Assembly (NCBI RefSeq): GCF_012726345.1
Contig: NZ_PTXN01000010.1
Location: 1 to 64,000 of the forward strand
Length of the DNA stretch: 64,000 nt
Direction of reading: 5' to 3'
DNA from: Marinomonas sp. UCMA 3892
Lineage (GTDB): Bacteria; Pseudomonadota; Gammaproteobacteria; Pseudomonadales; Marinomonadaceae
The notes under the pieces are model-generated. The model did no database searches. It had not been told where the DNA came from and saw only the letters and a list, made by a program, of their open reading frames with translations. Position numbers and translations under genes: made by a program. This document shows positions 27,960 through 37,139 of this stretch, piece by piece. Every line of letters starts with the position of its first letter. The first letter of the stretch is position 1.

Positions 27960-28436
27960 TTAATCTTCTCTATTTGAATGAAGGTGATGCACAAATGCGT
28001 CAGCAATCAGATAAAGGTGTTTTCTCATCTCAACAAAGCCGGCATCACCACCATAATAAGGATCCGCTACCTCACCAAACGCAGCATGATCATAAAACTC
28101 ACCGAACATAACTAATTTAGCTTTGCTGTCTTGAGGTTGAATTTTCTTGAGATTGGACAGATTCTCTCTATCCATCGCCAAAATCCAATCGAACTTATGA
28201 AAATCGTCTTTAGTCACTTGCCGAGCTTGTTGACGGCTAATATCAATGCCAACCTGATGAAGTGCTTTAATAGATCGTGAATCGGGCGGATTACCTAGGT
28301 GATAAGCCGCTGTTCCTGCCGAATCAAGCTCTAAAAATATATTTTGCTTAGCGGCAACACTTTCTAAAATACCTTGCGCCGCAGGTGATCGACAAATATT
28401 ACCTAAGCACACTGTCAACACTTTATAGGATTTCAT
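27960..28436 (-). CDS. Low-molecular-weight protein tyrosine phosphatase
   Basis: A 158-residue LMW-PTP. The P-loop C10-LGNIC-R16-S contains the nucleophile and the conserved arginine, and the general acid Asp is in VADPYYGG. Family members act on tyrosine-phosphorylated kinases or, in other clades, arginine phosphate. The start codon overlaps the ycaR stop (ATGA). Its position between ycaR and murB matches pseudomonads, except that kdsB, normally between ycaR and this gene, is absent. Confidence 0.9.
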   Translation of the reverse strand: MKSYKVLTVCLGNICRSPAAQGILESVAAKQNIFLELDSAGTAAYHLGNPPDSRSIKALHQVGIDISRQQARQVTKDDFHKFDWILAMDRENLSNLKKIQPQDSKAKLVMFGEFYDHAAFGEVADPYYGGDAGFVEMRKHLYLIADAFVHHLHSNRED

Positions 28437-28630
28437 TTTGCAGAACCAGAATCTAAACGCTCATCAGCTGTTAATGTGCGCGCTTCTGTTTCCAACAAAA
28501 CAGGAATGCCGTCGCGAACTGGATATGCCATGCCGCCCACTTTGCTAATTAATTCAGTTCCGTCTTTACTTAAAGTAAGGGAAGCTTTGGTAACAGGACA
28601 AACAAGGATGTCAAGTAAGGTTTTATTCAT
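28433..28630 (-). CDS. ycaR: Trm112/YcaR family protein
   Basis: A 65-residue protein of the Trm112-like UPF0434 family. It has [14 protein letters not shown] and [12 protein letters not shown], the standard start and middle of YcaR. Only one cysteine of the usual zinc-ribbon-type motif is present. Its role is unclear; relatives activate methyltransferases. It overlaps lpxK by 8 bp and the phosphatase gene by 4 bp. Confidence 0.9.
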   Translation of the reverse strand: MNKTLLDILVCPVTKASLTLSKDGTELISKVGGMAYPVRDGIPVLLETEARTLTADERLDSGSAK

Positions 28631-29660
28631 GGGAATGATCCATTTTCACTAGGTTAAATTTTTCGATAAATGCTTGTTGAAAGCTATTTGGTAACACTAA
28701 AGACACAGGTAAATACCAAACATTTGAATTCGATAGTTCAAGAGATTGGCATTTCACTGCATCTTTTTCAGTCATAATTACAGCGCCATCAGCAGGAATA
28801 TCAGCTACTTCAAACGCATGATGATCAACAAACCACTGATGAGTGATGTTTTTCTTTTGTAATCCTAAGCGCTCTAGCGTTGCCATAAAACGTTCAGGGT
28901 TACCAATTCCCGCCATGATATGCCAGTTTGAATTACCTGAAAATGCTTCATGGCAGTCTAGACTCTTAGTTCCATCCAATGAAATCAGTTTAGTCGACAC
29001 TAGCCTTGTTAAAGTGACTGGCAAATTCAAAGCTTCTAGGGGCTTAGTCATTGTCTCAGAAACACTTACTACAAAATCTACTTCAGTGAGTCGACCAATA
29101 GGTTCTCGTAATGGACCAACAGGTAACAAATGCCCGTTACCCACACCACGAGTCGCATCCAGCATTGCTATCTCGAGATCTCTATTGAGTTGATAATGCT
29201 GCATACCATCATCACTCACCACAACATTAGCATCTGTTGTACTAAGTAAGAATTTTACCGCTTCATCCCTTTTCGGAAAAACCACCATAGGACAAGCGGC
29301 TCGTCGAGCCAGCATCACAGGTTCGTCACCCACTTCGTTAGGCAAACTATCTGAATATACAGGTGTCGGCGAGTCCATTTTTGCACCATGGCCTCGAGAA
29401 ACAATACCTGGGCGAAAACCGTGTTCAATTAAAAGCTCACATAGAGCCACAACCATGGGCGATTTCCCTGTTCCACCAACGCTAATATTTCCCACAATAA
29501 TCACTGGAACAGGAGCTTTGTATGACAACTCTGGATGCGCTAAAAAAGCTTTGCGTTTATTATGCACCGCTTTTTTAATCAACGGCTGCAGCGGACGAAA
29601 TATATTTGTCCAACCACAACGGCCATACCAAGAACGTGTAAAAAATGACTCTAGGCTCAC
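28623..29660 (-). CDS. lpxK: Tetraacyldisaccharide 4'-kinase
   Basis: Phosphorylates the 4' position of the lipid A disaccharide at the inner membrane. The Walker A motif VGGTGKSP is at 61-68 and the second conserved region is [11 protein letters not shown] (about 150-160). A short N-terminal hydrophobic/amphipathic segment is consistent with membrane association. The length of 345 is normal. The start is GTG, overlapping the exbD stop. Presence of lpxK shows that the organism makes lipid A. Confidence 0.94.
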   Translation of the reverse strand: MSLESFFTRSWYGRCGWTNIFRPLQPLIKKAVHNKRKAFLAHPELSYKAPVPVIIVGNISVGGTGKSPMVVALCELLIEHGFRPGIVSRGHGAKMDSPTPVYSDSLPNEVGDEPVMLARRAACPMVVFPKRDEAVKFLLSTTDANVVVSDDGMQHYQLNRDLEIAMLDATRGVGNGHLLPVGPLREPIGRLTEVDFVVSVSETMTKPLEALNLPVTLTRLVSTKLISLDGTKSLDCHEAFSGNSNWHIMAGIGNPERFMATLERLGLQKKNITHQWFVDHHAFEVADIPADGAVIMTEKDAVKCQSLELSNSNVWYLPVSLVLPNSFQQAFIEKFNLVKMDHSHE

Positions 29661-30079
29661 TGGACCGGCTCTTTCTGAGCAGTATGGGCGAGCTTTGTAA
29701 TACCAAGACTTGCTGCCGCATCGTAAACTCTTAGAACCATGTCATAAGATGCTTTCGCGTCTGCTGTAATAATCAGAGGTCGAGTGTAATCCCCTTCCGT
29801 CACTTCTTTTAGCCCTTGAATCAAAGTATTCACTTTTTCATTGATAAGAGTCTGACCGTTAATGACATACTGGCCATCTGCAGTAATCACCAACTCTACA
29901 TTCTTAGACCGATCAGAACTTGGTGCATTTGACGTAGCAGTAGGCAAATCAATGGTTAATTCAGTGCTCTGGTTAAAGGTCGTGCTGACCATAAAGAAAA
30001 TAAGTAACAAAAAGACGACGTCGATCAGAGGTGTTATATTGATTTGAACGTCATCTATTTTTTGACGACGAAACTTCAC
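29657..30079 (-). CDS. exbD: ExbD/TolR family biopolymer transport protein
   Basis: A 140-residue energy-transducing protein: short cytoplasmic N-terminus, one membrane helix with the proton-pathway aspartate D20 (NITPLIDVVFLLLIFF), and a periplasmic domain. It partners the ExbB/TolQ-type protein encoded just upstream. GTG start overlaps the exbB stop. No tonB gene is adjacent, so the energised partner is not indicated here; pseudomonads have the same exbBD pair in the comEC-lpxK cluster. Confidence 0.9.
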   Translation of the reverse strand: MKFRRQKIDDVQINITPLIDVVFLLLIFFMVSTTFNQSTELTIDLPTATSNAPSSDRSKNVELVITADGQYVINGQTLINEKVNTLIQGLKEVTEGDYTRPLIITADAKASYDMVLRVYDAAASLGITKLAHTAQKEPVQ

Positions 30080-30702
30080 TGTGCTGCTCCTGACTTGTCA
30101 CGATCACCATGTAAAGAGTCAATCAACTTAGTAGACTGCTGCTCCATAGTAACAACCAGCTCGTCAATTCTACGACTAAAAAAACGGTGGAAAATCAAAG
30201 CTGGAATCGCGACACCAAGACCAGCTGCCGTTGTTAGTAATGCTTCAGATATGCCGCCAGCCAATAACGCAGTATTCCCTGCGCCACTTTCCATCAGTAC
30301 TGAAAAAACTTTAATCATACCGACAACCGTACCCAACAATCCAAGTAATGGTGAAATTGCTGCAATTGTACCAAGCGTATTCATGAAGCGTTCTAATTCG
30401 TGAATAACATGACTTGCCGCTTCTTGAACACTTTCTTTCATTGCTCCACGACCATGCTTTGAATTTAATAGTCCCGCAGCAAAAATAGAAGCTAGTCCTG
30501 TTTTGGCTTGCATTGAACGAATGTACTCAATGGTCATTCTGTCATCTCGCAATCTCGCCATAACATCAGACAAGAGTCCTTTTGGTGCAACCCCCGCTTT
30601 GCGAAGCGTCCAAAAACGCTCAATAATAATAGCCAGCGCCAGGATGGAACACGCCATTAACGGCCACATGAAAAAACCACCAGTTTGAATAAAGGCTAAC
30701 AC
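30076..30702 (-). CDS. exbB: ExbB/TolQ/MotA family proton channel
   Basis: Three membrane helices (about 8-28, 105-130, 150-175) with the conserved segments LGLLGTVVGMIKVFS and LLTTAAGLGVAIPALI that line the proton channel. I chose GTG at 30702 (208 residues), 6 bases after GGAG; a TTG at 30714 would sit upstream of that ribosome site. It works with ExbD to couple proton motive force to envelope machinery. It lies directly after comEC. Confidence 0.9.
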   Translation of the reverse strand: MLAFIQTGGFFMWPLMACSILALAIIIERFWTLRKAGVAPKGLLSDVMARLRDDRMTIEYIRSMQAKTGLASIFAAGLLNSKHGRGAMKESVQEAASHVIHELERFMNTLGTIAAISPLLGLLGTVVGMIKVFSVLMESGAGNTALLAGGISEALLTTAAGLGVAIPALIFHRFFSRRIDELVVTMEQQSTKLIDSLHGDRDKSGAAQ

Positions 30703-30715
30703 TTCGCTCTCCAAT

Positions 30716-32650
30716 TTAAGTTTGCACGTAATTTAACACACTCTCTAACTTTTCTACACGTTTGCAAGTGTCAGATTTTAAGAGAAAAAATGAATAGACA
30801 CAGGAAGAATGCCGTAATGAAACATGGCTGTTTCGGAAATAAAAAGCCAAAGATTCATCAGCAGAAATCACTAACCAATCAACGCTTAGCGCTTCCAGCA
30901 TCGCCAATGTTTGCTCTGACTCCTTCCGTTTTAGTATTACCCACTCAATACCGTAATCTAGCAGCATTTGAGGGGTGAGGTCTTTCACTACTCTAGGCGA
31001 TAAGATGTAAGCATTCTGTCGTTCCGATTTCAAATAAGAGCCAAACATCAGTCTTGAAGGATCAGCGCCAGCCCAAGAATCAGCTAACAACAATTCATTT
31101 TGCTCTAAAATAATTAGACTATTTTCTTTATTTTTCAGCGTAATATCTGCAGTTGAGCCATTAAATAACATCGAAGAAAATAAAATACACCAAATACCAA
31201 GCGCACAAACAAGCCCCCGATTTAAAGGACTCTGATAAACCCAATAGCCTATCAACAGCAACATTATTAATCTCGGAACACTTGAAGTAAATTGCTCAAA
31301 AAACAACAAGGGCAATTCAAAAGCGCTCCAATCCACAGGTGTCATTACGTAGTAGAGCAATCTATCTAATAACTCATAACTATACGTCGATCCGATAACC
31401 GATACCTCTAAGAAAGATAACACTCCCCATGGAAACCATAAAAAAGCCGCAAAAGGAATCAGTAAAACATTCACTATAATAGAGGCACTGGATATAGCTT
31501 CTTGCCAGCCCAATATCAACACCATTGAAGCAGTACTAAGCATGACTTGTACCATGAGTAACCGTGACAATTTTGTTGACGTTTGGCAGTAGCCAATTAA
31601 CAAGTACACCATACTAAAAGATAGCCACAATCCTGGACTAAGCACTGCTCTAGGGTTAAAAAGTAGCACTAGCCACAAAGCAAAAGTAATAATGCCATAT
31701 GGCGAGACTTTCAGAGCTAACATGCGAGAACACAAATAAACACTGAGCATGATAGATGCCCTCACCACAGGCTCTCCCCAGTTTGTTATATAGGCATAAG
31801 TTAGCAACAAGGGCATGACAATTATTGCATCACAATGCCAGCGAGTTAGACCAGAAAGCATTATTTGACTGGGTAACAGCCTCCAAACAGCTCTACTCAC
31901 CAAACATCCGATAGCGAACATAAACCCAGTATGCAGCCCCGAAACGACAAATAGATGAGCCAACCCAAGCGTACGAATTACCCAAGTATCTCGTTCACTC
32001 CACAAATCATTTCGCCCTAACAACAAGGCTTTGGAGAAGCGCCAAGAGTTGAATGCGCCAAACATCATATCTAGTTTAGTGAGTAGCTGATCACGGAAAG
32101 AGAAATGAACCTGATCAATACTAGAAAGATCCTTATGTGAAAATTGAATAGTTAGCTGAGCAACTTGTCTTTTTACATAGAGCTGCTTTTGCCACCACGG
32201 CCCATTTTTATCTGGTAACAAGATACTTTTTAGCTCACCTCGATATGATAAGTTCGAATGAGCTTTGTGAATGGAATCCTTACCAGACGCTGTCAGATAA
32301 AAATTATCTTGTCTTTGTCTTTGGCCTTTTCCAGAGAAATACACAATACTGACCGGACCTATTTCAGACAAATCCCACTCATTTGAAAGTTGATCCTGGT
32401 TGACGATTAAACTTTTCCTTTCAAAATCAACAAATACCACACTACCAGCCTGTAAAAGCAAAGATGATGCAGGTAGAAACTCACTAGAAATGATGGAAAT
32501 AAAGGAGAGAAGTGTCAAAAACAAAACTATTAAACGCTTTGACCATATTAAGTAGAGACACACTAGAATGATATGAGTAGAATACACCCACAAATAATCG
32601 CTCGGCACCAGTATGGCGCCCATCAATATGGACAAACTACTTAGTAACAT
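30716..32650 (-). CDS. comEC: ComEC/Rec2 family DNA internalization protein lacking the metallo-beta-lactamase domain
   Basis: A 644-residue polytopic membrane protein. It keeps the N-terminal soluble (DUF4131/OB-like) region and the Competence channel domain, with the hallmark GLAHLFVVSGLHTGFMF (about 228-244) and many membrane helices to about residue 500. Full-length relatives (about 750 residues) end in a metallo-beta-lactamase domain with DVGQG and SHxDxDHxGG motifs. Here the last 140 residues have none of these; only a degenerate remnant (LLLADSWAGADPSRL and a short tail) is left. DNA uptake through the channel may still work without the associated nuclease-like activity, or the gene may be decaying. 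It is the first gene of the operon. GGAGG lies close to the ATG. Confidence 0.85.
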   Translation of the reverse strand: MLLSSLSILMGAILVPSDYLWVYSTHIILVCLYLIWSKRLIVLFLTLLSFISIISSEFLPASSLLLQAGSVVFVDFERKSLIVNQDQLSNEWDLSEIGPVSIVYFSGKGQRQRQDNFYLTASGKDSIHKAHSNLSYRGELKSILLPDKNGPWWQKQLYVKRQVAQLTIQFSHKDLSSIDQVHFSFRDQLLTKLDMMFGAFNSWRFSKALLLGRNDLWSERDTWVIRTLGLAHLFVVSGLHTGFMFAIGCLVSRAVWRLLPSQIMLSGLTRWHCDAIIVMPLLLTYAYITNWGEPVVRASIMLSVYLCSRMLALKVSPYGIITFALWLVLLFNPRAVLSPGLWLSFSMVYLLIGYCQTSTKLSRLLMVQVMLSTASMVLILGWQEAISSASIIVNVLLIPFAAFLWFPWGVLSFLEVSVIGSTYSYELLDRLLYYVMTPVDWSAFELPLLFFEQFTSSVPRLIMLLLIGYWVYQSPLNRGLVCALGIWCILFSSMLFNGSTADITLKNKENSLIILEQNELLLADSWAGADPSRLMFGSYLKSERQNAYILSPRVVKDLTPQMLLDYGIEWVILKRKESEQTLAMLEALSVDWLVISADESLAFYFRNSHVSLRHSSCVYSFFLLKSDTCKRVEKLESVLNYVQT

Positions 32651-32694
32651 AAGACCTCCTTGTCTTAGATCGCTAAATTATTTTTTACCTGATT

Positions 32695-33210
32695 ATGCCG
32701 AAGAATTATCTTAAAAAATTCATACCTAATCCAGAAAAGTTAAAGCAAAGTAAAGCCCTAGGCCTTTTAGGTGCTCAAATTTATGAAGCCAACTTATGGC
32801 ATTTAAATCGTAAATCTGTAGCAAGAGCTTTCTTTAACGGCTTATTTTGGGCCTTTATTCCGATGCCATTTCAAATGCTTGCATCAGCTTTACTTGCGGT
32901 ACCGCTGCGAGCAAACATTCCTTTGTCCATTGCTCTCGTATGGATTACCAACCCCCTAACGATGCCTTTTGTATTTTATTTCAACTATAAGGTCGGTACG
33001 TTAATTCTAGGCTCCCATGACGAAAAAAATTTTCAACTCTCCGTTGAATGGATCTGGGATAAAATGGAACACATTTGGATGCCGCTTTATGTTGGCTCAA
33101 TTGTATCAGGTTTGATTGTTGGTGCGATCAGCTATGCCGCAATCACCATCTTATGGCGTCTTCATGTCATCAAACGCTGGAAAGAGCGCAAACTTAGAAA
33201 CAACAAATAA
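32695..33210 (+). CDS. DUF2062 domain-containing membrane protein
   Basis: A 171-residue protein with two to three membrane helices. The FNGLFWAFIPMPFQMLASALLA and NPLTMPFVFYFNYKVG segments are diagnostic of DUF2062. Function is unknown. It is divergent from comEC, with only 44 bp between start codons and no recognisable ribosome site before the ATG. The next minus-strand genes are lolD and lolF, the same neighbourhood as in pseudomonads. Confidence 0.85.
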   Translation: MPKNYLKKFIPNPEKLKQSKALGLLGAQIYEANLWHLNRKSVARAFFNGLFWAFIPMPFQMLASALLAVPLRANIPLSIALVWITNPLTMPFVFYFNYKVGTLILGSHDEKNFQLSVEWIWDKMEHIWMPLYVGSIVSGLIVGAISYAAITILWRLHVIKRWKERKLRNNK

Positions 33211-33227
33211 TCCATTTTAGTAAAAAC

Positions 33228-33259
33228 AAAAAGCCAAGATTGAAAATCTTGGCTTTTTT
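33228..33259. terminator. Bidirectional terminator between DUF2062 gene and lolD
   Basis: Arms AAAAAGCCAAGATT (33228-33241) and AATCTTGGCTTTTT (33245-33258) pair perfectly around a three-base loop, with a T-run on the right and an A-run on the left. It sits between convergent genes. Confidence 0.88.
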
Positions 33260-33282
33260 GTGACTAAACAAACTTAGCTCGA

Positions 33283-33981
33283 CTAAGCATTCGCTTGCTT
33301 TAGCGGATGCAAGGCCCCTTGCGACAAGCGATAAGCACAATCCATCCAGCTCAACATTTTCTCATCATGGGTAACAACTAGAAACGCCATATCATAAGTA
33401 GTTTTGAGTGTATTGATTAGATTCTGTATCTCTAAAGAAGTCGTTTCATCTAAGTTACCAGTTGGCTCATCCATTAACACGCATGCAGGTCGATTTGCTA
33501 AAGCACGCGCAATAGCAACTCGCTGACGCTCTCCACCGGACAGCTGTGACGGCTTATGATTAAAACGATCCTTAAGACCAACTTGAGTCAAAAGCTCTTC
33601 TCCACGCTGTTTGGCTTCTTTTTTATCTATACCTGCAATCCACATTGGCATCAATACATTTTCTAACGCCGTAAACTCTGGCAATAGGTGGTGAAATTGG
33701 TACACAAAGCCCATTTCTTTATTTCGCATCTTGGCCCGCTTTGAATCCTTCATGCTAGACCAAGACACACCCGCCAAACTAACATCACCAGTAGTAGCTA
33801 AATCCAGACCAGCTAAAAGGTTCAATAATGTCGTTTTACCTGAACCTGATGAGCCAACAATGGCACAAGCTTCGCCTTTGTTTAAGATGAGATCAATAGA
33901 ACGAAAAACGTCGACCACCTGCTTACCGTCTTGATATTGCTTAGAAAGTTCACGACATTCTAAAACGATACTATTATTCAT
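33283..33981 (-). CDS. lolD: Lipoprotein-releasing ABC transporter ATPase
   Basis: ATPase that powers extraction of outer-membrane lipoproteins from the inner membrane and transfer to LolA. Walker A is GSSGSGKT (about 43-50), the signature is LSGGERQRVAIARAL, and Walker B is CVLMDEPTGNLD. The 232-residue length is standard. Its start overlaps the permease stop by 8 bp, with GGAGG inside the permease gene. Confidence 0.94.
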   Translation of the reverse strand: MNNSIVLECRELSKQYQDGKQVVDVFRSIDLILNKGEACAIVGSSGSGKTTLLNLLAGLDLATTGDVSLAGVSWSSMKDSKRAKMRNKEMGFVYQFHHLLPEFTALENVLMPMWIAGIDKKEAKQRGEELLTQVGLKDRFNHKPSQLSGGERQRVAIARALANRPACVLMDEPTGNLDETTSLEIQNLINTLKTTYDMAFLVVTHDEKMLSWMDCAYRLSQGALHPLKQANA

Positions 33982-35218
33982 AGCGCAATGCCTCCGCAGG
34001 TTCTACTTTCGAAGCTCGCCAAGCCGGGTAAATAGTTGCCGCTACCGTCATAATAAATGCAGATATAACAATTAGCTTCACATCAGACCATTGAAGCTCT
34101 GAAGGCAAGTAGTTAATAAAATAGACGTCCGCGCTTAAAAACTGGACATTTAATAATGTCTGTAGAGCAGCAATAATTTCACTCACATTGAGCGCTAAGG
34201 TTACACCCAAGACAACACCAATAAACGTCCCAAGCATACCTATAAACATCCCTTGAACAACAAATATCCACATAACTTGACTCGAGGTTAAACCCATTGT
34301 TCTAAGAATCGCGATATCGTTACGTTTATCTGTTACCACCATTACCAAGGTCGAAACGATATTAAAAGCAGCCACGGCGACAATTAACAACAGCAATAAA
34401 CCAATCATGGTTTTTTCCATTTTTATCGCTTGAAAAAGGCTGCCATGAGTACGAGTCCAGTCACTAACTCTATTTTGTCCTGGCACAGCTCGGGCTATAT
34501 CCCAAATGCGTGAAGGAGCCACAAACAGATCATCGAATGAAATTCGCAGCGCTTCCACATCATCAGCTTTATAGCGCTTTAACTTAGCCGCGTCAGCAAT
34601 ATTGATGTAAGCAAGACTGCTATCTAACTCGGCCCCAACTTCAAAGGTTCCTACTACAGTAAATCGCTTGAGAACAGGCGCAACACCCGCAATAGACACA
34701 TTAGCTTTAGGCAATATAGCCGTTACTTTATCGCCTATATTAACTCTTAGCATCTTGGCTAATTGAGCACCGAGGACGATCCCAAAGCTAGTATCCTTGA
34801 GAGCATCTAAAGAACCAGACGCAATATTGTCACCAATGATTGAGACTTTTTTCTCCATGTCTGGGTTTATGCCATTTAAAATAGCGCCATGAACACTTTC
34901 GCCAGACTGAAACATGACTTGCGCTTGGATATGTGGGGCAACGCCAACAACATCAGGCATTTTAGCAACCAGCTTTGCTGTATCACGCCAATCATTTAGC
35001 ACTGGATCCCCCCACAAAGTCGCATGAGGAACCATGCCTAATATCCGTTGACGTAATTCGCGGTCAAAGCCATTCATAACTGACAGGACGGTGATAAGAA
35101 CCATCACACCGAGTGCAAGACCGGCAATAGAAGAAAAGCTAATAAAGGAAATGAAGTGATTGGAGCGTTTGGCTCGGGCATAACGCAGACCGATAGCAAA
35201 AGGAAGGAAGTTAATCAA
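33974..35218 (-). CDS. lolF: Lipoprotein-releasing ABC transporter permease (LolC/LolE family; probable LolF)
   Basis: A 414-residue permease with four membrane helices: one near the N-terminus (ISFSSIAGLALGVMVLITVLS) and three after residue 270, with a large periplasmic domain between. In E. coli LolC, a periplasmic Hook loop binds LolA; the VSIAGVAPVLKRFTVVG segment (about 160-176) lies in the right place. Only one permease gene accompanies lolD, unlike lolCDE, so this fits the LolDF layout where one hybrid permease forms a homodimer. Probable TTG start with AGGAT upstream. The gene follows the purC terminator. Confidence 0.82.
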   Translation of the reverse strand: MINFLPFAIGLRYARAKRSNHFISFISFSSIAGLALGVMVLITVLSVMNGFDRELRQRILGMVPHATLWGDPVLNDWRDTAKLVAKMPDVVGVAPHIQAQVMFQSGESVHGAILNGINPDMEKKVSIIGDNIASGSLDALKDTSFGIVLGAQLAKMLRVNIGDKVTAILPKANVSIAGVAPVLKRFTVVGTFEVGAELDSSLAYINIADAAKLKRYKADDVEALRISFDDLFVAPSRIWDIARAVPGQNRVSDWTRTHGSLFQAIKMEKTMIGLLLLLIVAVAAFNIVSTLVMVVTDKRNDIAILRTMGLTSSQVMWIFVVQGMFIGMLGTFIGVVLGVTLALNVSEIIAALQTLLNVQFLSADVYFINYLPSELQWSDVKLIVISAFIMTVAATIYPAWRASKVEPAEALRYE

Positions 35219-35250
35219 TGTATATCCTTGTATGACAAGCTTGCGTGGTA

Positions 35251-35279
35251 AAAATAGAGGAGCAACGCTCCTCTATTTT
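35251..35279 (-). terminator. Terminator after purC
   Basis: Perfect arms AAAATAGAGGAGC (35251-35263) and GCTCCTCTATTTT (35267-35279) around a three-base loop, with further T on the minus strand. It ends the dapA-bamC-purC operon before lolF. Confidence 0.88.
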
Positions 35280-35299
35280 GGACTAAGTTACCAATCCGC

Positions 35300-36016
35300 T
35301 TATGCGTCGAAATCGATACCTATACGACGACCTACATCTTCGTAAGCTTCGATCACGCCACCCAAGCCTTGGCGGAAACGATCTTTATCTAATTTTTCTT
35401 TGGTTTTAGCATCCCATAAACGGCAGCCATCAGGAGAAAACTCATCACCCAATAAAACCTCACCCTTATATAGGCCAAATTCCAATTTGTAATCAACTAG
35501 AATCATGCCGCCTTCTGCAAAAATCGCTTTTAATACATCATTCACCTTGAATGTAAGCTCTTTTGCTTTAGCTAAGTCAGATGCTTTTGCCCAACCGAAT
35601 GATTCAACATGAGATTCGTTGATCATTGGGTCACCTAATGCATCGTTCTTTAAAAACAATTCAAACGTTGGTGGAGTAAGAGTAATCCCCTCTTCAACAC
35701 CTAAACGTCGGCACAAGCTACCAGCAGCAACATTTCGAACGACACACTCTACAGGTATCATATCAAGACACTTAACAAGTGATTCCGTATCACTTAAAAG
35801 CTTTTCAAAATGTGTTGGAATGCCTGCTTCCTGTAATTTTGTCATGATGAATGCATTAAACTTATTGTTCACCATACCCTTACGGTCAAGCTGTTCAATT
35901 CTTTTACCGTCGAATGCAGAGGTGTCATCACGAAACACTAGAACCATTTTGTCAGGATCATCTGTACGAAATACAGATTTTGCCTTACCTGCATATAGCT
36001 CTTGTCGTTTTTCCAT
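35300..36016 (-). CDS. purC: Phosphoribosylaminoimidazole-succinocarboxamide synthase
   Basis: SAICAR synthetase of purine biosynthesis. The ATP-binding [16 protein letters not shown]-terminus, [14 protein letters not shown] and [17 protein letters not shown] are hallmark segments. Length 238 equals the E. coli enzyme (237). The leader carries GGAG then CTCC just before the ATG. It follows bamC after about 45 bp on the same strand, as in other gammaproteobacteria. Confidence 0.96.
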   Translation of the reverse strand: MEKRQELYAGKAKSVFRTDDPDKMVLVFRDDTSAFDGKRIEQLDRKGMVNNKFNAFIMTKLQEAGIPTHFEKLLSDTESLVKCLDMIPVECVVRNVAAGSLCRRLGVEEGITLTPPTFELFLKNDALGDPMINESHVESFGWAKASDLAKAKELTFKVNDVLKAIFAEGGMILVDYKLEFGLYKGEVLLGDEFSPDGCRLWDAKTKEKLDKDRFRQGLGGVIEAYEDVGRRIGIDFDA

Positions 36017-36062
36017 TGGAGGGTCTCCGGTTTTCTTTTGTGAGGGGTTAATCTAAATAATT

Positions 36063-37139
36063 TTAATTTACAAAACGTTGTGCCAAGTGATACGAGACCA
36101 CTTCAGGTGAGTCCATAGAAGAAACATCAATAACTAAAAAGTCACCTGCTTTTTGATGAGTTATTTTGTAGGTATATTCACGCTCTTCCCAGCTAACATC
36201 ATCCAAGTTTCGGCGAATAGTTTTAAGTGATTTTATTTTATCACTATCTACTAATGGTAACGTTAGATCTACAACGTCACCAACACGAGCTACGTCTTCT
36301 GGCGGAACTGGTGCAAGTAATTGGTCTGATCCAGGTATAAGATAAATACCTGCAGCGTTCAATTTAGTTTCAAGATCGGAAGGTGAAACATTATTACCTA
36401 GATGAATTGCAAATAAACCATGATGATCTACCCAAATAGGAAAAGATGCCACATCACCACGATTAGAAAGATATGCAGAGGACTGATTTAGCTGACGTCC
36501 CATTGTCCCCCATAAACGTACTGCGACAGAATAAGCATCATCATTTTGAACTGGGCTCATCCAATTTCCTGGCTCGACATCTTGCTGTTCATCACGGAAT
36601 TGAACTGTAACCAATGTTTTACCTTCTTCTTGCTCATGGAAGCGAAAAGAAAACGCAGTTTGAGCCGGGTGAATACGAGTTATATCACTCCATAATGATG
36701 CCCACCAACCTTGTGGATGAAAATCAAATGGTACACTGATTATCTGACTATCACTTTGTGAGGCAATCGATGTTCCGTCACCATGAAGCGCTGTAAGGAA
36801 ATCAGCAACAATACGTTTCACTTGAGCAATATCTGCAGGCACAGAGAACTCAATAGCATCATCTCGTTCTTCGGTAGCTACAGCAACCATTGGATAAAAT
36901 ACAAATGGTGCCCTAGGCGTAGTATAGGCCGTCTTCCCATCTAGATTTGCAATGTTTTTTTCATTAGGGATAACTAAAGCATCACTTACGGGCATAGATC
37001 CTGCTGGCAACTCTAGTGTTGAAGTGACAGGTTTTTCTTCTTGATAATCATCTGAATGATCAGTAAAAAAAACACTGCACCCAGACAGCAAAATAGTCAA
37101 CGAACTTGCGCTCAGCAACTGTAAGGTAAACTTATTCAT
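36063..37139 (-). CDS. bamC: Outer membrane protein assembly factor BamC (lipoprotein)
   Basis: Accessory lipoprotein of the BAM complex. Signal peptide with lipobox ILLSGC (Cys21, +2 Ser, outer membrane sorting). An unstructured N-terminal segment follows, then two helix-grip domains (about 95-215 and 240-350). Length of 358 is typical. It sits between dapA and purC, the classical dapA-bamC(nlpB)-purC order, and its ATG overlaps the dapA stop. Confidence 0.9.
   Translation of the reverse strand: MNKFTLQLLSASSLTILLSGCSVFFTDHSDDYQEEKPVTSTLELPAGSMPVSDALVIPNEKNIANLDGKTAYTTPRAPFVFYPMVAVATEERDDAIEFSVPADIAQVKRIVADFLTALHGDGTSIASQSDSQIISVPFDFHPQGWWASLWSDITRIHPAQTAFSFRFHEQEEGKTLVTVQFRDEQQDVEPGNWMSPVQNDDAYSVAVRLWGTMGRQLNQSSAYLSNRGDVASFPIWVDHHGLFAIHLGNNVSPSDLETKLNAAGIYLIPGSDQLLAPVPPEDVARVGDVVDLTLPLVDSDKIKSLKTIRRNLDDVSWEEREYTYKITHQKAGDFLVIDVSSMDSPEVVSYHLAQRFVN

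Noticed and set aside
35996..36035. GGAG and CTCC around the purC ribosome site, possibly a translation-controlling hairpin
   Set aside because: The stem is only four base pairs with a three-base loop, too weak to claim as a regulatory structure.
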